Below, in pieces: positions 20,770-32,517 of a stretch of 64,000 nt of DNA. The stretch lies in the NCBI GenBank assembly GCA_963971225.1, contig OZ020267.1:85363648-85427647 (forward strand). Direction: 5' to 3'. Source of the DNA: Melieria omissa. Taxonomy: Eukaryota; Arthropoda; Insecta; Diptera; Ulidiidae. Made by a program: the position numbers and the translations under genes. Each line of letters starts with the position of its first letter. Positions within the stretch are counted from its first letter, which is position 1. The notes below the pieces were generated by a model that did not search any database, was not told the DNA's origin, and was given only the letters and a program-made list of their open reading frames with translations.

Positions 20770-21486
20770 CTGAAAAACAAATAAATATATGTTAAAACAT
20801 ATTACAGAAAAAAACTTTTGAGGCAGAAGTCAATGAATGGAACTGATTGGAACGTGTATTCCGATTGTAAAAAAGGACAAGGGCGTGTGATTTCGCTTAG
20901 GGCGATGTTATACTGACGGCCACGTCTCTTTTTACGCTCTCGTTTTGATTAATCTACTCCGAGCCGAAAGCATTTATGCTGACGGTCATTTGATCGCCGG
21001 TCACTACTGCGCCTTTCGCTTACTTTTTAGTATTTTTTCCGCAATTTTTATTGGGACTATACTTTTTCAAATACAATTTTCTATTAAAATGTAAAAGTCT
21101 TTTTCGCACTTCCACCGGTCTGAATAGCACAGGCAAAGACATTCGGAACATTGTTATCAGCGCGTCAGTATTTAATTGGGCCGAATTTTCTGGCATTCTG
21201 AGCTAATTTAGAAATGAAATTAATATAATATGTAAAGGAAAGTATCACAAAATGTTTTTACTATTAAAATTCCCCGTTTTCTTTCTTCTTTTTGAGCGAA
21301 AACACAAATATAAGCGCATGTTAGTAATGAGGGTTGCTACGAACCGTTTACTTGCTCCTTCCATACACATTAATACAAAAAGGGAACAAATTTGTTCTCA
21401 AAACACAACTATTGTAAAATAATCTCACAGCGCAACACTGATTTCATCGCTTGATTTGGCATTGGAAAGCCAAATAATGGACCACT
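20770..21486. other. Non-coding spacer (presumed intron)
   Basis: AT-rich sequence between the Rat1-like exon and a TTAA element. Two CTGACGGYCA-type phrases (20912, 20980) recur. I see no gene or clear repeat boundary. Confidence 0.4.
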
Positions 21487-21490
21487 TTAA

Positions 21491-23415
21491 GGCAGGTTCT
21501 CACCTTGTGGATCCGAAAAAGTGCACCTTTTTTAGGGATTTTTTTTTAGAAAACGGTTAAAGATACAACGCTGAATTTTTTTTTATATGAACACACATTT
21601 ATTTAGAATACAATTTTTCAAATTGAATGACTCAAAAAAGGGGGGAGGGGGCGTCCATCAGTGGCGGCATGTCGGCGAGGAGGTGTCCCGCTACCGGAAG
21701 TGATTCCGTCAAAACCCGTGATCAGGAACACAAAAGTCGAACACATTCTTAATGTGTAGGGGAATGGGTCCGGTTGTGGGCACCTTTTTGTTTTTGGCTC
21801 ATAACTTTTTACCAAGTTCTTCTTAATCGGACATATGGACATCTATGGAAAGCTAGAAACCTTAGCTAACAAGTAATGAGAAAAGTAAATCGATTCCGTC
21901 AAATAGAAATTTTTTTTTTTTAATTTTGTAGTCATTTTTAACACAAATTTTTTTTTGGTTCGGTTGTGGGCACCCTTGGAAAATCTGCTGGAAACGGGGA
22001 AATATTAAGAAAAACCAACACGAATATAGAAAAATATTAAGTTTTAATTATTTGAAGCACAATGCACGCATGTGGGCACATTTTAGATGGACGGGCATTT
22101 CAAAATGTAAATGACCAAGTCATTCTCCTGGGCCGTCAAGAAGACCTAAAGTAAAATGAAATTCAACCTAATTAATCAACACTCTTCAAGTGCTGTGACG
22201 TGAAGAAGATGGAAAACACCAGTCAACCTGATTCGATAACATCCACGAAAAGAAGAAAAAGAAGAAAACACCACCGTCGACAGCTTTGATGTCTCCGAAA
22301 TTTTCGTCCACCTTCTTTTGTAGCGTTGGAGATTTGTTTGGGAAATCGCATACGCTGCAGCAGTCGATTTTGTGGTTAGCTTATCTGCAGAACAATGTTA
22401 AATTACATCCAACACATTAAAAAAATATCGGAGGATTTTTGTTATTTACCCTCGGAAGATATAGCTAAAACAACCAAAAAATGCGTTAAAAGACCATTTT
22501 TGATGAAATAACTTACCAAAACTTACAAAATCACTAAAAGACGGGTGCCCACAACCGAACTAATTGCGGTGCCCACAACCGAATTTGGCAGCCATTTTGA
22601 GAAGTAGTGAAAAATTTGTTCGGGGTAAACATATTGGTTGTAATCAATATTGGATCACAAAGTATAATAAATTAACTAAATAAAAATGCATTTTACTCGC
22701 CTTCTCGATGGATTCACTTCGATTTATGACACCATTTAATATGTGTAAAAATATTGTTGTCTTATTTTTTAAGCACAGAAAGATATATATGGTCCCAGCA
22801 CAAAGCAGGCGTGTCTGTTCGACTCAGTATTTGGCACAAAAAGATCGTGGTTCCATAATGAACATATGGCCTTAGTCAAAAAAACCCAGCCTGCTTTCTA
22901 TCAAGAGATACGAAGGGGTGCCCACAACCGAACTATGCCCACAACCGAACCTTTTACCCTACCGTATTTTCTATTGAATGAACTAAGATCATAAAAAAAA
23001 TCAAAATTACAAAAGTTATGAGGTTTTGAAAAAAAAATTACGATTTTCGCATTTTTTTTTTTTGTTCACTTATTATTTTTTTTAATAAACAATTTTCAAT
23101 ATTTTTGGCTGATCGTAGTTCGTTTATTATAAAAACCCTAAGGAACATTTAAAAAAAAATTTGGTGACGATTGGTTCATTCCAGCGCCTTCAATCACTTC
23201 CGTTAGGTCCGCAAATGTGGTTCTCAGAAAAACGCATTTAAAGTTTAAAGCGCGCTCGGCCGGTGCTCGACACTGCTCTATGTAACGGCCTGTAACTTTT
23301 GTAATTTTTCAGATTTTGATCTGAAATTTCTGGAGCACATTTTTGAAACATATATCTACACGATAAGGCAAACAAAAAATAGTTTTTTGTTTTCCCCACA
23401 AGGTGAGAACCTGCC
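21491..23415. mobile_element. TTAA-flanked MITE-A, copy 1 (hosts a TA element)
   Basis: The ends GGCAGGTTCTCACCTTGTGG and inverse are flanked by TTAA (21487-21490, 23416-23419). Another copy lies at 45957-48978. After removal of the nested 21759-22959 element it is about 720 bp and non-coding. Confidence 0.85.
21759..22959. mobile_element. TA-flanked element with GGTTGTGGGC repeats
   Basis: The TA on both sides (21757-21758, 22960-22961) and ends GGGGAATGGGTCCGGTTG / inverse of GGGTAAAAGGTTCGGTTG mark its limits. MITE-A copy 2 has the uninterrupted site (inverse orientation near 48710), which proves insertion. GGTTGTGGGC or its inverse occurs about six times, near the ends and inside. There is no open reading frame of note. 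Confidence 0.82.
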
Positions 23416-23419
23416 TTAA

Positions 23420-24039
23420 TATTTATCGGAACAATGTGTGAGAAAACTTTCCACAAAGGCGCGGAAACAATCACAAATGTAAACAATCTCGAAATTAAAC
23501 GCTTCGCAGATATTAGTTTACATTATTGAGAGTTATTTTACCCCCGCTTTTTGCCGCTTTACGCAAAATTACTCGACGCTAGTGTTGCTGTAGCCCTTAC
23601 TGCGCGTCTTTTTTGGTTTTTGCCGACATTTTTGCAACGTCTAATTTTATGAGTGAGTCGTTCAAATATCTGTAAACTTGCCGAAGACAGTAAAGCGATA
23701 TTCAGAACGATTTAGGACCAATTATCATGTAAACTTTCGAAGATTTAAGCGACGAACCCGACTAAAATGAGCTAAATTCAAAGTCGGATTTATCTTAAAC
23801 TAGAGCCAATCCAGCCAAACGACTGGTGGATCTGAACTCAGTATACCTATAGAAAAGTCGCTCAGTAGGTGTCCCGCTTGTTACTATTTTTGAGAATAAA
23901 TTTCAAGCACAGTGTTATTGTAGCCCAGTAAAAAGATGGTGCACTATAATTGTAAGTGTTTTACAATGATATACAATTTTGTTCTCTTTTAAATTGTAAA
24001 ATAAAAATTTGTTGCATTCGATTTGCATATTATTAATAA
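23420..24039. other. Non-coding spacer
   Basis: AT-rich sequence; I see no gene, no inverted repeat and no family match. Confidence 0.4.
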
Positions 24040-24462
24040 CGTAACGAGAAGGCACTCTGTCGCTGTGCTATGCGTAAATGCTTTTTCGGGCATACTTTTA
24101 GGCATGCACTTTGGAGTACGGCCGGCTTGCTATAATTCCGATATGGCAAAGATGGTTCGCGATGGTAATGGGATGTGCGAGAACGATCGAGAGATGGTCC
24201 GATTGGAATGTGCGAGAACAATCGACGCGATAAGCAGACAGGTATAAAAGGCAGCCGCATACAGCGCAGAGGTCGAGCCTGATTTGAGCAAGCAAAGGAG
24301 AAACATGCAATAGTCCAAAAAGTAGTAGCAAGTATAAAGATAAGCAAAGTGTTAATTTGTAAATAAAGTGATTGCTAGTTTTGGAATGCGTTTTAGGTTG
24401 AGTAATTGAAGTGGTTTTATTTTCAAGCACAATCCAGAGAGACGAAAGCCTAAAGGGGGATA
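24040..24462 (+). repeat. Solo LTR of a Gypsy-1/Gypsy-2 relative
   Basis: It begins GTAACGAGAAGGCACTCTGTCGC. It shares the start of the Gypsy-1 LTR and the middle of the Gypsy-2 LTR (GCATACTTTTAGGCATGCACT, then GGTATAAAAGGCAG at 24241, then TTTGTAAATAAAG). No gag or pol adjoins it. The right boundary is uncertain (24440-24465). Confidence 0.65.
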
Positions 24463-24855
24463 ATGTCAAAACCCCAGCTGGCGGAGAAGGTGAAACTGGT
24501 GGAGGGAAGTAAAATTACCAAACCCAGCGTAGCCACTGCGTTGTTCCCAGGCTACTCTCTCCCAGCCGATGATATTCTTCGGATGCTCCGTACGCAGGAC
24601 CGTTCATTACCAACAGGCAACTGGAAGGTACTGAACAGATCTGTCGCGGCGCAGAGAACAACGCTGACACTGGCCATCGATGATCCCTCAGTTGCGCAAC
24701 TCTCTGCGCTGAAGGACCTTTCATTTTTTGAGTTGGGAAGGGTTCAGTTCAGGGTTAAACGTGATCAGGGGACCAAGTCATCGGTGACTAGGAGTGGCGG
24801 CACGGAAAAGAAGACGCCAAACGTTAAGGTGGATGAGGTAAGACAAGAAAGCTGA
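24463..24855 (+). pseudogene. Loa-like non-LTR ORF1 remnant (DUF4780-like)
   Basis: The 130-codon frame includes TLTLAIDDPSVAQLSALKDL and FFELGRVQFRVKR, the pattern of the domain found upstream of reverse transcriptase in Loa/Jockey-type insect elements. It is shorter than usual ORF1 proteins, and the downstream part is degenerate. Confidence 0.6.
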
Positions 24856-25059
24856 ACAGACCAGTGACAGGACGCCAGCACAGACATTGGGTGGAGGCTG
24901 CAAAGCCCACCTCAGCTAAGCCCGTCCGACAGACTAGGTTAACTGGAGTGAGTTAACTGAGTCTATTGGATAAGTCTGCAAATACTCCGGGCAGTATTGA
25001 ACGGGTGCAGACGAGGGGTATAGGAGGTAAGAGTGCGGCATCTCACACGAAGGGGCCGC

Positions 25060-25560
25060 AAGTGTAGACGGAGATTATCCAAATCCATCTCCATAGGGCG
25101 GTGGCAGCTTCGGCTGTCTTAACTAGGATTTCAACACCTTGGATCCTAGTATAGCCTTGGTGCAGGAACCATGGACCAGCACCAATGGACAGATTCGAGG
25201 ACTATCCCAGGAGAGGTCTATGTTGCCAATCGATCATGAGAGCCAAAGCGTGCACCATATTCAATAATATTTCCTTTTTCCCGTTAACACATTATATTAC
25301 ACTTGAACTCGTCTGGAATTCCAAGGAGGTCACCATAGAGTCCGCGTACTTCCCTGCGGATGACGAACACTGCCCTCCAAGACTAGCAGAACAGTTAGTT
25401 GCCTATGCTAGGGGCAACAATATGGAGCTGATACTTGTTTGTGATGCGAACGCCCATCACACCATGTAGGGCAGCTTAGACGTAAGCGCTACAGGGGAGT
25501 CACTTTTCAACTTTATACTCGCTTAAAACTTACGTATATGTAACGTTGGTGACAATCCTG
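25060..25560 (+). pseudogene. Loa-like endonuclease remnant
   Basis: Broken frames carry the AP-type endonuclease motifs: ALVQEPWTSTNGQIRGL at about 25150, and ESAYFPADDEHCPP and LILVCDANAHHT at 25330-25468. A stop replaces the residue after NAHHTM. It follows the ORF1 remnant in the right order, so both belong to one decayed element whose RT is lost here. Confidence 0.7.
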
Positions 25561-25904
25561 GAAAAGTTTCATTTAGACCAAAAAGACAGACCGACTGGGG
25601 CAGTTACTGCAGCCAGTTGGAACAGCTTATCCCTTCCAAAGTTAAACCGGAATTTAAAAAGTGCCACGCTCCTTGTCCAACACCCATTGAATTTTACCAG
25701 TGGTACGACACGCTTACCCCATGACACTGCAGTGTTCCAAATTTTAATGCTGTCTGACTTAAAATTCCGAAGATATACCATATTAAAAATTTAGGTTGTA
25801 TGGGAGGTGCCACACCCACCTGTCGTACAAACATGTTTTATCGCTATGAACCATCGTATTGACATCTACTATCACACACAAACAAAAATTTGCTGAAAGA
25901 ATAA
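25561..25904. repeat. Fragment of the 16842-type dispersed repeat
   Basis: It contains GTGCCACGCTCCTTGTCCAACACCCAT and CCAGTGGTACGACA-like text, related to 17140-17210. No gene is seen. Confidence 0.45.
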
Positions 25905-25910
25905 ACCGTT

Positions 25911-26663
25911 TTATAGAAGAAGTTCTATATTGCGTTCGCTCTTTGAACATTTTTGTGCGTTATTGTAGAAACGAAACATCCAAGCAATTATTCGAATGCT
26001 GCGAATATAGGAACTGCATTGGTTAATTATATCGAGAAGATAATTTGTTGACAGCTCGATCTTAAAAGCTGACTTCCTCTTTTCCGCTTCAACAACATCC
26101 ATTTCTATTTCGTTGCATTTGTTTCTGGGCTAGTCATGCATTGCCTTGTAGAGAAAGGGTGGGCCAGAATACCACATAGATTCGCCAAACTCTTCCACTC
26201 TGCTCCCTCTTTAAACGATGTCAGCAGGATTTGAATGGGTTGTACATGTCTCCAATTTGCACTTGCTGTCAGATCCTGTATCTCGAACACGCGATTCCCG
26301 ACGAAAGTTGAGAGTGTAGCTGAATGTACCTTGAGTCCTGTCTGTCCAAAGATAAATTTCGTAAATATGATTACAAAAGATGGACTTTACTTTATCCATT
26401 AGCCTAGCCAGGAGTAAAGCACCGCAAAGTTCAAGTTTTGGTAGTGATTGTTTTTTCACTGGTGCGACTCTTGATTTCGCTGTAAGAAGTTTATGCAAAC
26501 TTAGCCAGTCTTGTCCACCACTGGAGTGTAAATAGCGCAACCATATGCGCGTATCGACGAATCGCAGAATTCGTGTAGCTGCAGACTCGAAATTTGATGA
26601 TAAGCAATATCGTGGAGTGGTAATCAATGGAAGGTGGACAGACTGGCGAGAAAATTTGTCCAA
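25911..26663 (-). pseudogene. BEL/Pao RNase H region
   Basis: Overlapping frames (26663-26211, 26290-26105, 26102-25911) carry the Pao RNase H signature (PKLELCGALLLARLMDK, IYLWTDRT..) followed by NPADIV and a decayed linker to integrase. Several frameshifts are needed to follow it. Confidence 0.7.
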
Positions 26664-26719
26664 GCAGAATGAAGATTTTTTGGGACAGATTCATCCCATT
26701 CAAGTTTAAGCAATGATAA

Positions 26720-27514
26720 TTATTGAAGAATAATTTTAGCTGAAATAATGACTGGAGCTAGAAGTCCTAGTGGGTTAAACAACGAAGATGCGATAGAAAG
26801 AACAGAGTGCTTTATAACTGGGTCAGTGAGATCCGATTTTTGATGGAAGGAGAAGAGGAAACAGTCTTTGTCTTGATCCCAGTTCAGGTCAAGTGCGCTA
26901 GTAATTGAGGTATCGAGGTTCAAATCCTTAGGTGTTTTATCATCGCTGGATATAATAATGTGACTCATTAAGGTTAGGGTTACTTACGATGCTCATGTGA
27001 CCCAACTTCTCATATTCATCCATGAAGGCAACATACTGCATCTTGAGATCAGGTGAACGGGATAACCGACGTTCTTGTGAGACAAATCTGCGCAGTGCTG
27101 TAGTGTAAGAATTTCCTAAGCATCATTTCCAAGCATCTTTGAATGGCAAACTAACTACGATTCTGCCATCGTGATTTCGATAAACTGTGTCAATGTACAA
27201 ACGCTCACAACTGTGTTGTTCACGAGTCCACATATCCACAGGACTAGAAACTTCTAATTTCCACAAGCGTTCCAACTTTGCATCCAATGAATCATCACAA
27301 GCCAGCATGCATTCGATATATGTGGGCTAGGCGGCCGCTGATATCGGCCTGAAACAATGCAGCCTAATAACGTCTTTTGGAGGACAGGTAAATTATCGCC
27401 AAGCTTAATCTGGCCCACAGAAAGCAAGCTGAAGAAACTTTCTGTCCCTAGAAGCAAATCAACGCGCTTTGATTTGTTGAATTGCTCATCAGCAAGTTCA
27501 GCGTAATGTTCCAT
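26720..27514 (-). pseudogene. BEL/Pao protease-RT linker and RT remnant
   Basis: Frames 27514-27254 (VDLLLGTESFFSLLSVGQIK, LQKTLLGCIVSGRY), 27308-27123 (LERLWKLEVSSP) and 26968-26720 (LDLNWDQDKDCFLFSF, SLFNPLGLLAPVIISAK) follow the order of a Pao-type Pol. The RT palm motif is deleted between about 26970 and 27120. Confidence 0.75.
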
Positions 27515-27690
27515 GACGAGATATCTATTTCTGCCTCTGGCTGGTAAGCGATGTGTGATGTGACGCAGAATGTCAGTGAAAGCTCAAATCCAGTTGATCG
27601 CGATTTTATAGTGGTAGAAGTTTTCAATTTAACGTTCGTTGACGTATTTCCGATACTATAAATCGCAGGATTGTGCTTACCTCTTGGTAA

Positions 27691-28575
27691 TTACAGCTTC
27701 TGGAAAAAGTCGTCCGTTATGAAGTTGACTTGAGAGCAAGAGTCCAGCAAAACTCTCCCAAGTCTGTAGCTACCTGAGGCATCACGAACAAGAATCATGG
27801 CGGTGGCGGGAATGACGTGATCCATAGGCGAGTCATTGCGTATGCACAGCGGCTTCGCGAGAGGTAGATGCCTTGGGCATTCCCAATGTTGTTTGAGGCG
27901 TGGGGTGTACGGAGTTTTCTGCAGAATTTGCAGAATGGTTCCGATGCAGCAAGCTATGGTGCTGACGGGAGCAAAATTTACACCTACGCGATGATGGGCA
28001 ACGTGAGATCTGGTGTCCTTTCGTGAGACAATTGATGCATAAACCAGATTTCTTTGCATGTTCAAAACGTTGATCAATAGTAAGAGCTTTAAAGCAATCG
28101 CAGTAGAAGATTTTATGATCCATGCTGGAGCAGAATGAGCTTGGCGAATTTGAGAGAGCAAATGAGTAGCCTTTTTTTTGCTTTTTAGCCTTTGAAAATT
28201 TGCCATTATTGTTGCTATCACCAGAGACCGGAGCATGGTTGCAATCAAGTGATTCCAAATATTGGCAATGTCTCTCCAAAACGGTAGTGCAGTCTTCCAT
28301 GATGACAATTTCTTAAAGTCCAAAGATTTTTTCCACTTACGTTTAGTTTCCTCATCAGCCTTTTGAAGAACCAAGTATATGAGCATGGCTTGTGAGATTT
28401 CTTTTTCAGAGCCAAGGGGCAAAAGAGAACCATAAATAGCTGAAGCGTTGTCGATAAGACCGCGTAATTTATAACCAGTAGTTTTTGAAACAGATGGCAG
28501 TTCGAAAAGTGATGCTATATTTTCTAGGAAAATAAGCGTAGCGTTGTAAAAGGGGGCATCATTTAGCCTTTCCAA
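27691..28575 (-). pseudogene. BEL/Pao Gag C-terminus and A17-type protease
   Basis: The frame ends with a protease-like motif, RVLLDSCSQVNFIT. The family norm is DSGSQ, so the glycine next to the catalytic aspartate is replaced by cysteine. An overlapping frame (28300-27833) carries gag zinc knuckles (CINCLTKGHQISRC, CKFCSRQHHSLLH). A frameshift near 28250 separates the two. Confidence 0.72.
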
Positions 28576-28796
28576 AGCCTTGGGATAGTTTTTGTTGGTG
28601 ACTTGGAAAGCGTTAACTGTTTCAAGCGCTTGACCTTGGAGGCAGTTACGCAGGTGATTAAACTTTTTATATTTGACAGGGTCAGCTCACGGTCAACAAT
28701 TTGTTTGAATGACGTGATAAAATTGCGATATTCAGAATATTTCCTGCTGAAAGATGGGAGCATTAAGTGCGGCAATTTCGAACTAGGCATGGGCAT
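28563..28796 (-). pseudogene. BEL/Pao Gag, middle part
   Basis: LPHLMLPSFSRKYSEYRNFI matches the start of the conserved DUF1759-type Gag core of BEL elements. It continues the gag interrupted by the RTE fragment and runs by frameshift into 27691-28575. Confidence 0.7.
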
Positions 28797-28878
28797 AATT
28801 CATGAAGTTTCAGAAAGAGAAGCATTGTAAAAATCGTCTCCTAGGCTTGATTGTATAGACAATTTTGTCGAAATATAC

Positions 28879-29492
28879 TTACTTACTTACTTAACTGGCC
28901 ATAACAACCCGTTATCGGGTTACGGCCTGCCGCAAAACTTCTCTCCAGGCGCCTCTGCTTCGCGCGCGCCTTCTCCAGTTGGTCACACCAAGAGATACCA
29001 GGGCCTCTTCCACTTGGTCCTTCCACCGGAGACACGGCCTCCCTCTTCGCCGTCGACCTCCAACCATCGCATCGAATACCTTTTTCGCCGGAGCTTCGTC
29101 GTCCATGCGGCAGACATGACCGAGCCAGCGTAGCCGCTGGATGTTAATTCGCTGCGCTACGTCCATGTCCTTATACAGCTCATACAGCTCGTTATTGGTT
29201 CGTATGCGATAGTCGTCACCAACCCGAACAGGGCCGAAGATTTTGCGAAGCACCTTCCTCTCGAACACTCCAAGGGCCGCTATGTCGTTTCGTGTCATTG
29301 TCCATGCTTCAGCGCCATAGAGGAGCACGGGCAGGATAAGCGTCCTATAGAGTGAAAGTTTTGTCGGTCGAGAGAGGTCTCTACTTCTCAATTGCCTACC
29401 GAGACCGTAGTAGCACCTGTTGGCAAGAGTTATCCTTCGCTTTATCTCCAGACTGACATCATTGCTGCTGTTGATGGCGGTGCCAAGGTAGA
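28879..29492 (-). pseudogene. RTE-like 3' fragment inserted in BEL gag
   Basis: The frame 29391-28912 is almost identical to the 10583-11360 copy, with a (TAAG)n tail at its low-coordinate end. CGAAATATAC flanks it on both sides (28869-28878, 29493-29502). It is truncated 5' at GGTAGACG. Confidence 0.87.
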
Positions 29493-29495
29493 CGA

Positions 29496-29732
29496 AATAT
29501 ACAAATCCTCCAAATCGGGACGAGCATTATCCTCGGAGTAAAGTTTTTCAATGCCAGTTTGAAGTGTGAGAATTTGTTTGAAATATGCCTCTAGTATTCC
29601 TAAGCGGCATATCAATTCTGGCACGGACAGCACGTTACCTTCTCCTTTTGCGCCTCCTTCAACAATATTTTTGATGCGAGTTATGCTCTTTTTAATATTA
29701 GAGCGCTGTTGTTTGAGCTCTTCTAAACTCAT
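29496..29732 (-). pseudogene. BEL/Pao Gag N-terminus
   Basis: ATG at 29732, then MSLEELKQQRSNIKKSITRI and a stretch with helical periodicity, as in BEL Gag starts. It is cut off by the RTE fragment after the ARPDLEDLY segment. Confidence 0.7.
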
Positions 29733-30231
29733 TTTGAATGTATTTGTGATGTGTTGAACTGATAGAGCCTACGAAGAAGTGTAGCGCAACCAAATAGCAG
29801 CTATAGCGGTAAAGTTAACAGGCCAAATGAAAGTGAAGCGCAGCAATGCGCTGGCGACTATGTAAATGTAGCGGAGCGGTGGCGTAGGCGAAGCGAGCGA
29901 GCGACGGTTAGGGTAGCGCAGCACCAAGCTGTAAAATGAAGCGCAGCAGAACCAACAGTAATTTATAGGTAACTGTTGCTGAGCAAGTTTTTGTTGGAAG
30001 TTTTCGCGCGATGAAGAACCTTTGGAGGTCGAAGCGAGTTGGCCTGAGACAGCGAAGGTCACCTTTGCCAAAGAAGATGATGAGACTCCAAAGATGTTGA
30101 ATAGATGAAAGTTTCCTCGACGATGAAGAGTCCAGCGATGACCACCAGCGATAAGCTGCTACAATTTGTTGTATCATATGTTTACCATATCATATATTTA
30201 TTTAAAAAGCAAAACAATTTAATTAGATCAT
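29733..30231 (-). other. BEL/Pao 5' leader
   Basis: Sequence between primer-binding site and gag ATG. No long open frame of known type; (T)AGCGCA/GAAGCG phrases recur. Confidence 0.5.
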
Positions 30232-30249
30232 GCCCCACGTTGGGCGCCA
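30232..30249 (-). other. BEL/Pao primer-binding site
   Basis: TGGCGCCCAACGTGGGGC on the minus strand lies 5 nt inside the LTR end. This is a typical tRNA 3'-end complement. Confidence 0.75.
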
Positions 30250-30254
30250 AAAAA

Positions 30255-30593
30255 TGTAAAGCCAAGGAGCGTTTTCCTTAACCTCGCGACATTATAAGAA
30301 ACGCGATAGAAACGGGTTTGGGGGTGATTAAATACGGCGATTAAAAAACGATGCGTTTCATGCGGTGTATCATTAGAACTAATTTATTACAATTCAATGC
30401 AATGAGACAGCAATGCAAAAACATACGAATAAAGCATAAAGAGGAATAACCAATTATGTTATGTATGTGCACTAAGCTTAGCATAAGAGATTCATTGAAT
30501 TTTAATTAAAGTTATCATAAAACAGGTAGGGAGAAAGAGATAAAAATTATAAAGAAAGTCTTGGGTCAGCGTTTCCCAATCGGTGACCCAACA
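30255..30593 (-). repeat. BEL/Pao 5' LTR (about 339 bp)
   Basis: On the minus strand it starts TGTTGGGTCACC and ends GGCTTTACA. The right boundary rests on the TG..CA rule, because no second LTR is present to compare. Confidence 0.6.
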
Positions 30594-30625
30594 CATACAA
30601 TTTAGAGAACTGTATGAAATCTTAA

Positions 30626-31292
30626 GGGGGTCCTCTAGTACAAACGATGTTTTTTAAAGCTTTTTTGGGGATTTTTTTTTTTCAGAAACTGTAAATGATG
30701 AGATAATTCTTCGTATATTTATTCCTTACATATTGAATTATAAAAACAAATTGTTCCACGTGCTACCGCGAACACTGTTCGGGTCCGCCAGGGTGCGTTT
30801 GTGCCATCCTAACTTTGTCCCTGTTCGTCTGAAATGTAAACCAAAAATTTTCTCTTAAAAGGCATTACTCTAATTAAAGGATGACCTATAATGAACCCGA
30901 TCTGATCAAAATTGGACCCGCGGCATCGTTTTAACGTGTTTTTTTTTGCTCTAAAAACTCCCCCCAAAAATCTGCTAGTCAATGGAACGAAATCTCCGTA
31001 GGTTAACCCGTGGAGCAAAAAGTTTTGAATATAGCAAAACAAGAATCTCAAGTCAATTAGTTTCGACGGAATCATGGCGCGATGGTCAAAAAATGTGTTT
31101 TCGAGAAAAATGCGTTTTAAGTTTTAAAACCGTGTTATCGCGTAGTGAACGAGACAGATTTGAGGCTCTGTTTTTCAGAGCCGTTTACGAATTCGACAAA
31201 ATCCGTTCGTATACTTTTTCTATGATAGTTATACTATAAAAATATGAAATAAAAAAAAAAATCGATTTTTTCAAAATTTACTAGAGGACCCC
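30626..31292. mobile_element. TTAA-flanked MITE (GGGGGTCCTCTAGTA ends)
   Basis: The ends GGGGGTCCTCTAGTA and inverse are flanked by TTAA (30622-30625, 31293-31296). It is 667 bp and non-coding. Size and G-rich ends resemble MITE-A and the element at 62249. Confidence 0.82.
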
Positions 31293-31296
31293 TTAA

Positions 31297-31512
31297 CACA
31301 TTGTTGACCGGCAATTTTACGCTGAAACTATCTCATGTCACCGGCTCTTATTTCGTAATTCAATGTAAAATTCATTCAAAATTCAATTAAATTCGTAATT
31401 CAATTCAATAAATTCAAATTGCTAGTGCAAGTGCAATCACGAGTTAACTCGTGGTCGGTCAACAACGTTCGGGCATGAAAACACGAGTTAACTCGCGACC
31501 GGTCATAATGTG
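31297..31512. mobile_element. TTAA-flanked MITE (CACATTGTTGACCGG ends), abutting the previous one
   Basis: The ends CACATTGTTGACCGG and inverse of CACATTATGACCGG are flanked by TTAA (31293-31296 shared with the neighbour, and 31513-31516). It contains ACGAGTTAACTCG palindromes. CAC ends with TTAA suggest a piggyBac-type MITE. Confidence 0.72.
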
Positions 31513-31568
31513 TTAATTTGAGTCGGTAGAACGATCTACATAATTCAATGTTTAAAGGTTTCATTTAA

Positions 31569-32090
31569 ATGTTGACCGCGGCTGCGCCACAAATGGTTCA
31601 TACGCTGGATCCAATTCTGGCATATTCTTTCCAACATATGGGCCGGTATTTCACGAATAAATTCTTAAATGTTGGCTTCCAGTGCGTCAACCGTTGCGGG
31701 CTTGTCGCTATAGACATGAGCCTCACAAAAAATAGTCCAAAGGCGTTAAATCGCACGGTCTAGGTGGCCAATTGACCGGCCCCAAACGTGAAATAAACTG
31801 TTCATCGAACTCATTCACCAAATTGTTAACTCACTCTCAATTGGGCCATTGTTTCACGTGCTGTGTGGCATGTGGCACTATCTTGTTGTCCAGCCAGTTT
31901 AATGTTCAATAAATTTGGTGCGAAATTTAGTCACAAGATTCCGAATAGAAGCCTCCTCAGAAGCACGATGCATTTTCTTTACTGAGCATGAATTTTCATA
32001 ATAAAATTCAATAATCTGCATGGTTAAATTATAGACCAAACTGAACATGTTTGACAGTAACATGTTACACGAAAATAGCTGAACTACCAA
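31569..32090 (-). pseudogene. Decayed D,D41D mariner transposase fragment
   Basis: Minus-strand broken frames give phrases equivalent to RPCDLTPLDYF (about 31755) and the C-terminal tail seen in the rosa-type element at 19274. It carries stops and frameshifts throughout, and no terminal repeats were located. Confidence 0.5.
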
Positions 32091-32283
32091 AAAGAAAATT
32101 GCTAAAAAATCAGCCCTTACATAACATTAGTAATACAGTCCCTGTTCATCGAATTATGACCGATGAAAAATTTTCAACATTTCTACTTTAATCATCGATA
32201 AACAAAAACTAATCAAGTAAAAATAACAAATGAGGTATCAACTTATTCGTTGGAAAGTTTTGCACCAAGATATGTAAATTATA

Positions 32284-32349
32284 GTTTGTAATTTCTAATA
32301 CTTTATCTGTCCACCCTGAGCTTTTAGAACTGCCTCTATTCGTTGAGGC
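32284..32349 (-). pseudogene. Tc1-like transposase C-terminal end
   Basis: Minus strand SMPQRIEAVLKAQGGQIKY before a stop is the usual Tc1 tail. It connects across the RTE insertion with the segment at 35586-36123. Confidence 0.65.
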
Positions 32350-32517
32350 ATGCTATCAATGCTTTCATTGGTATTTAGTTTTCCGTGGCGGGCACCAAAC
32401 CCTGCGCACAACCCAAATTTTAAGTCCTGGGGATAGGACTCGCTGCACACATTAGTTCACCATTCAGCGGATGCCAAATAGCTATCCAGAAGGGCCGCGC
32501 GGAGGCTGTGCATCAGC

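Larger units (their letters stand above)
25905..30593 (-). mobile_element. BEL/Pao LTR retrotransposon, truncated and decayed
   Basis: On the minus strand the order is LTR (30593-30255), primer-binding site (30249-30232), leader, gag, protease, RT and RNase H. It then stops near 25905 without an integrase core or second LTR. Many frameshifts and stops are present. An RTE fragment splits gag at 28879-29492. Confidence 0.85.
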
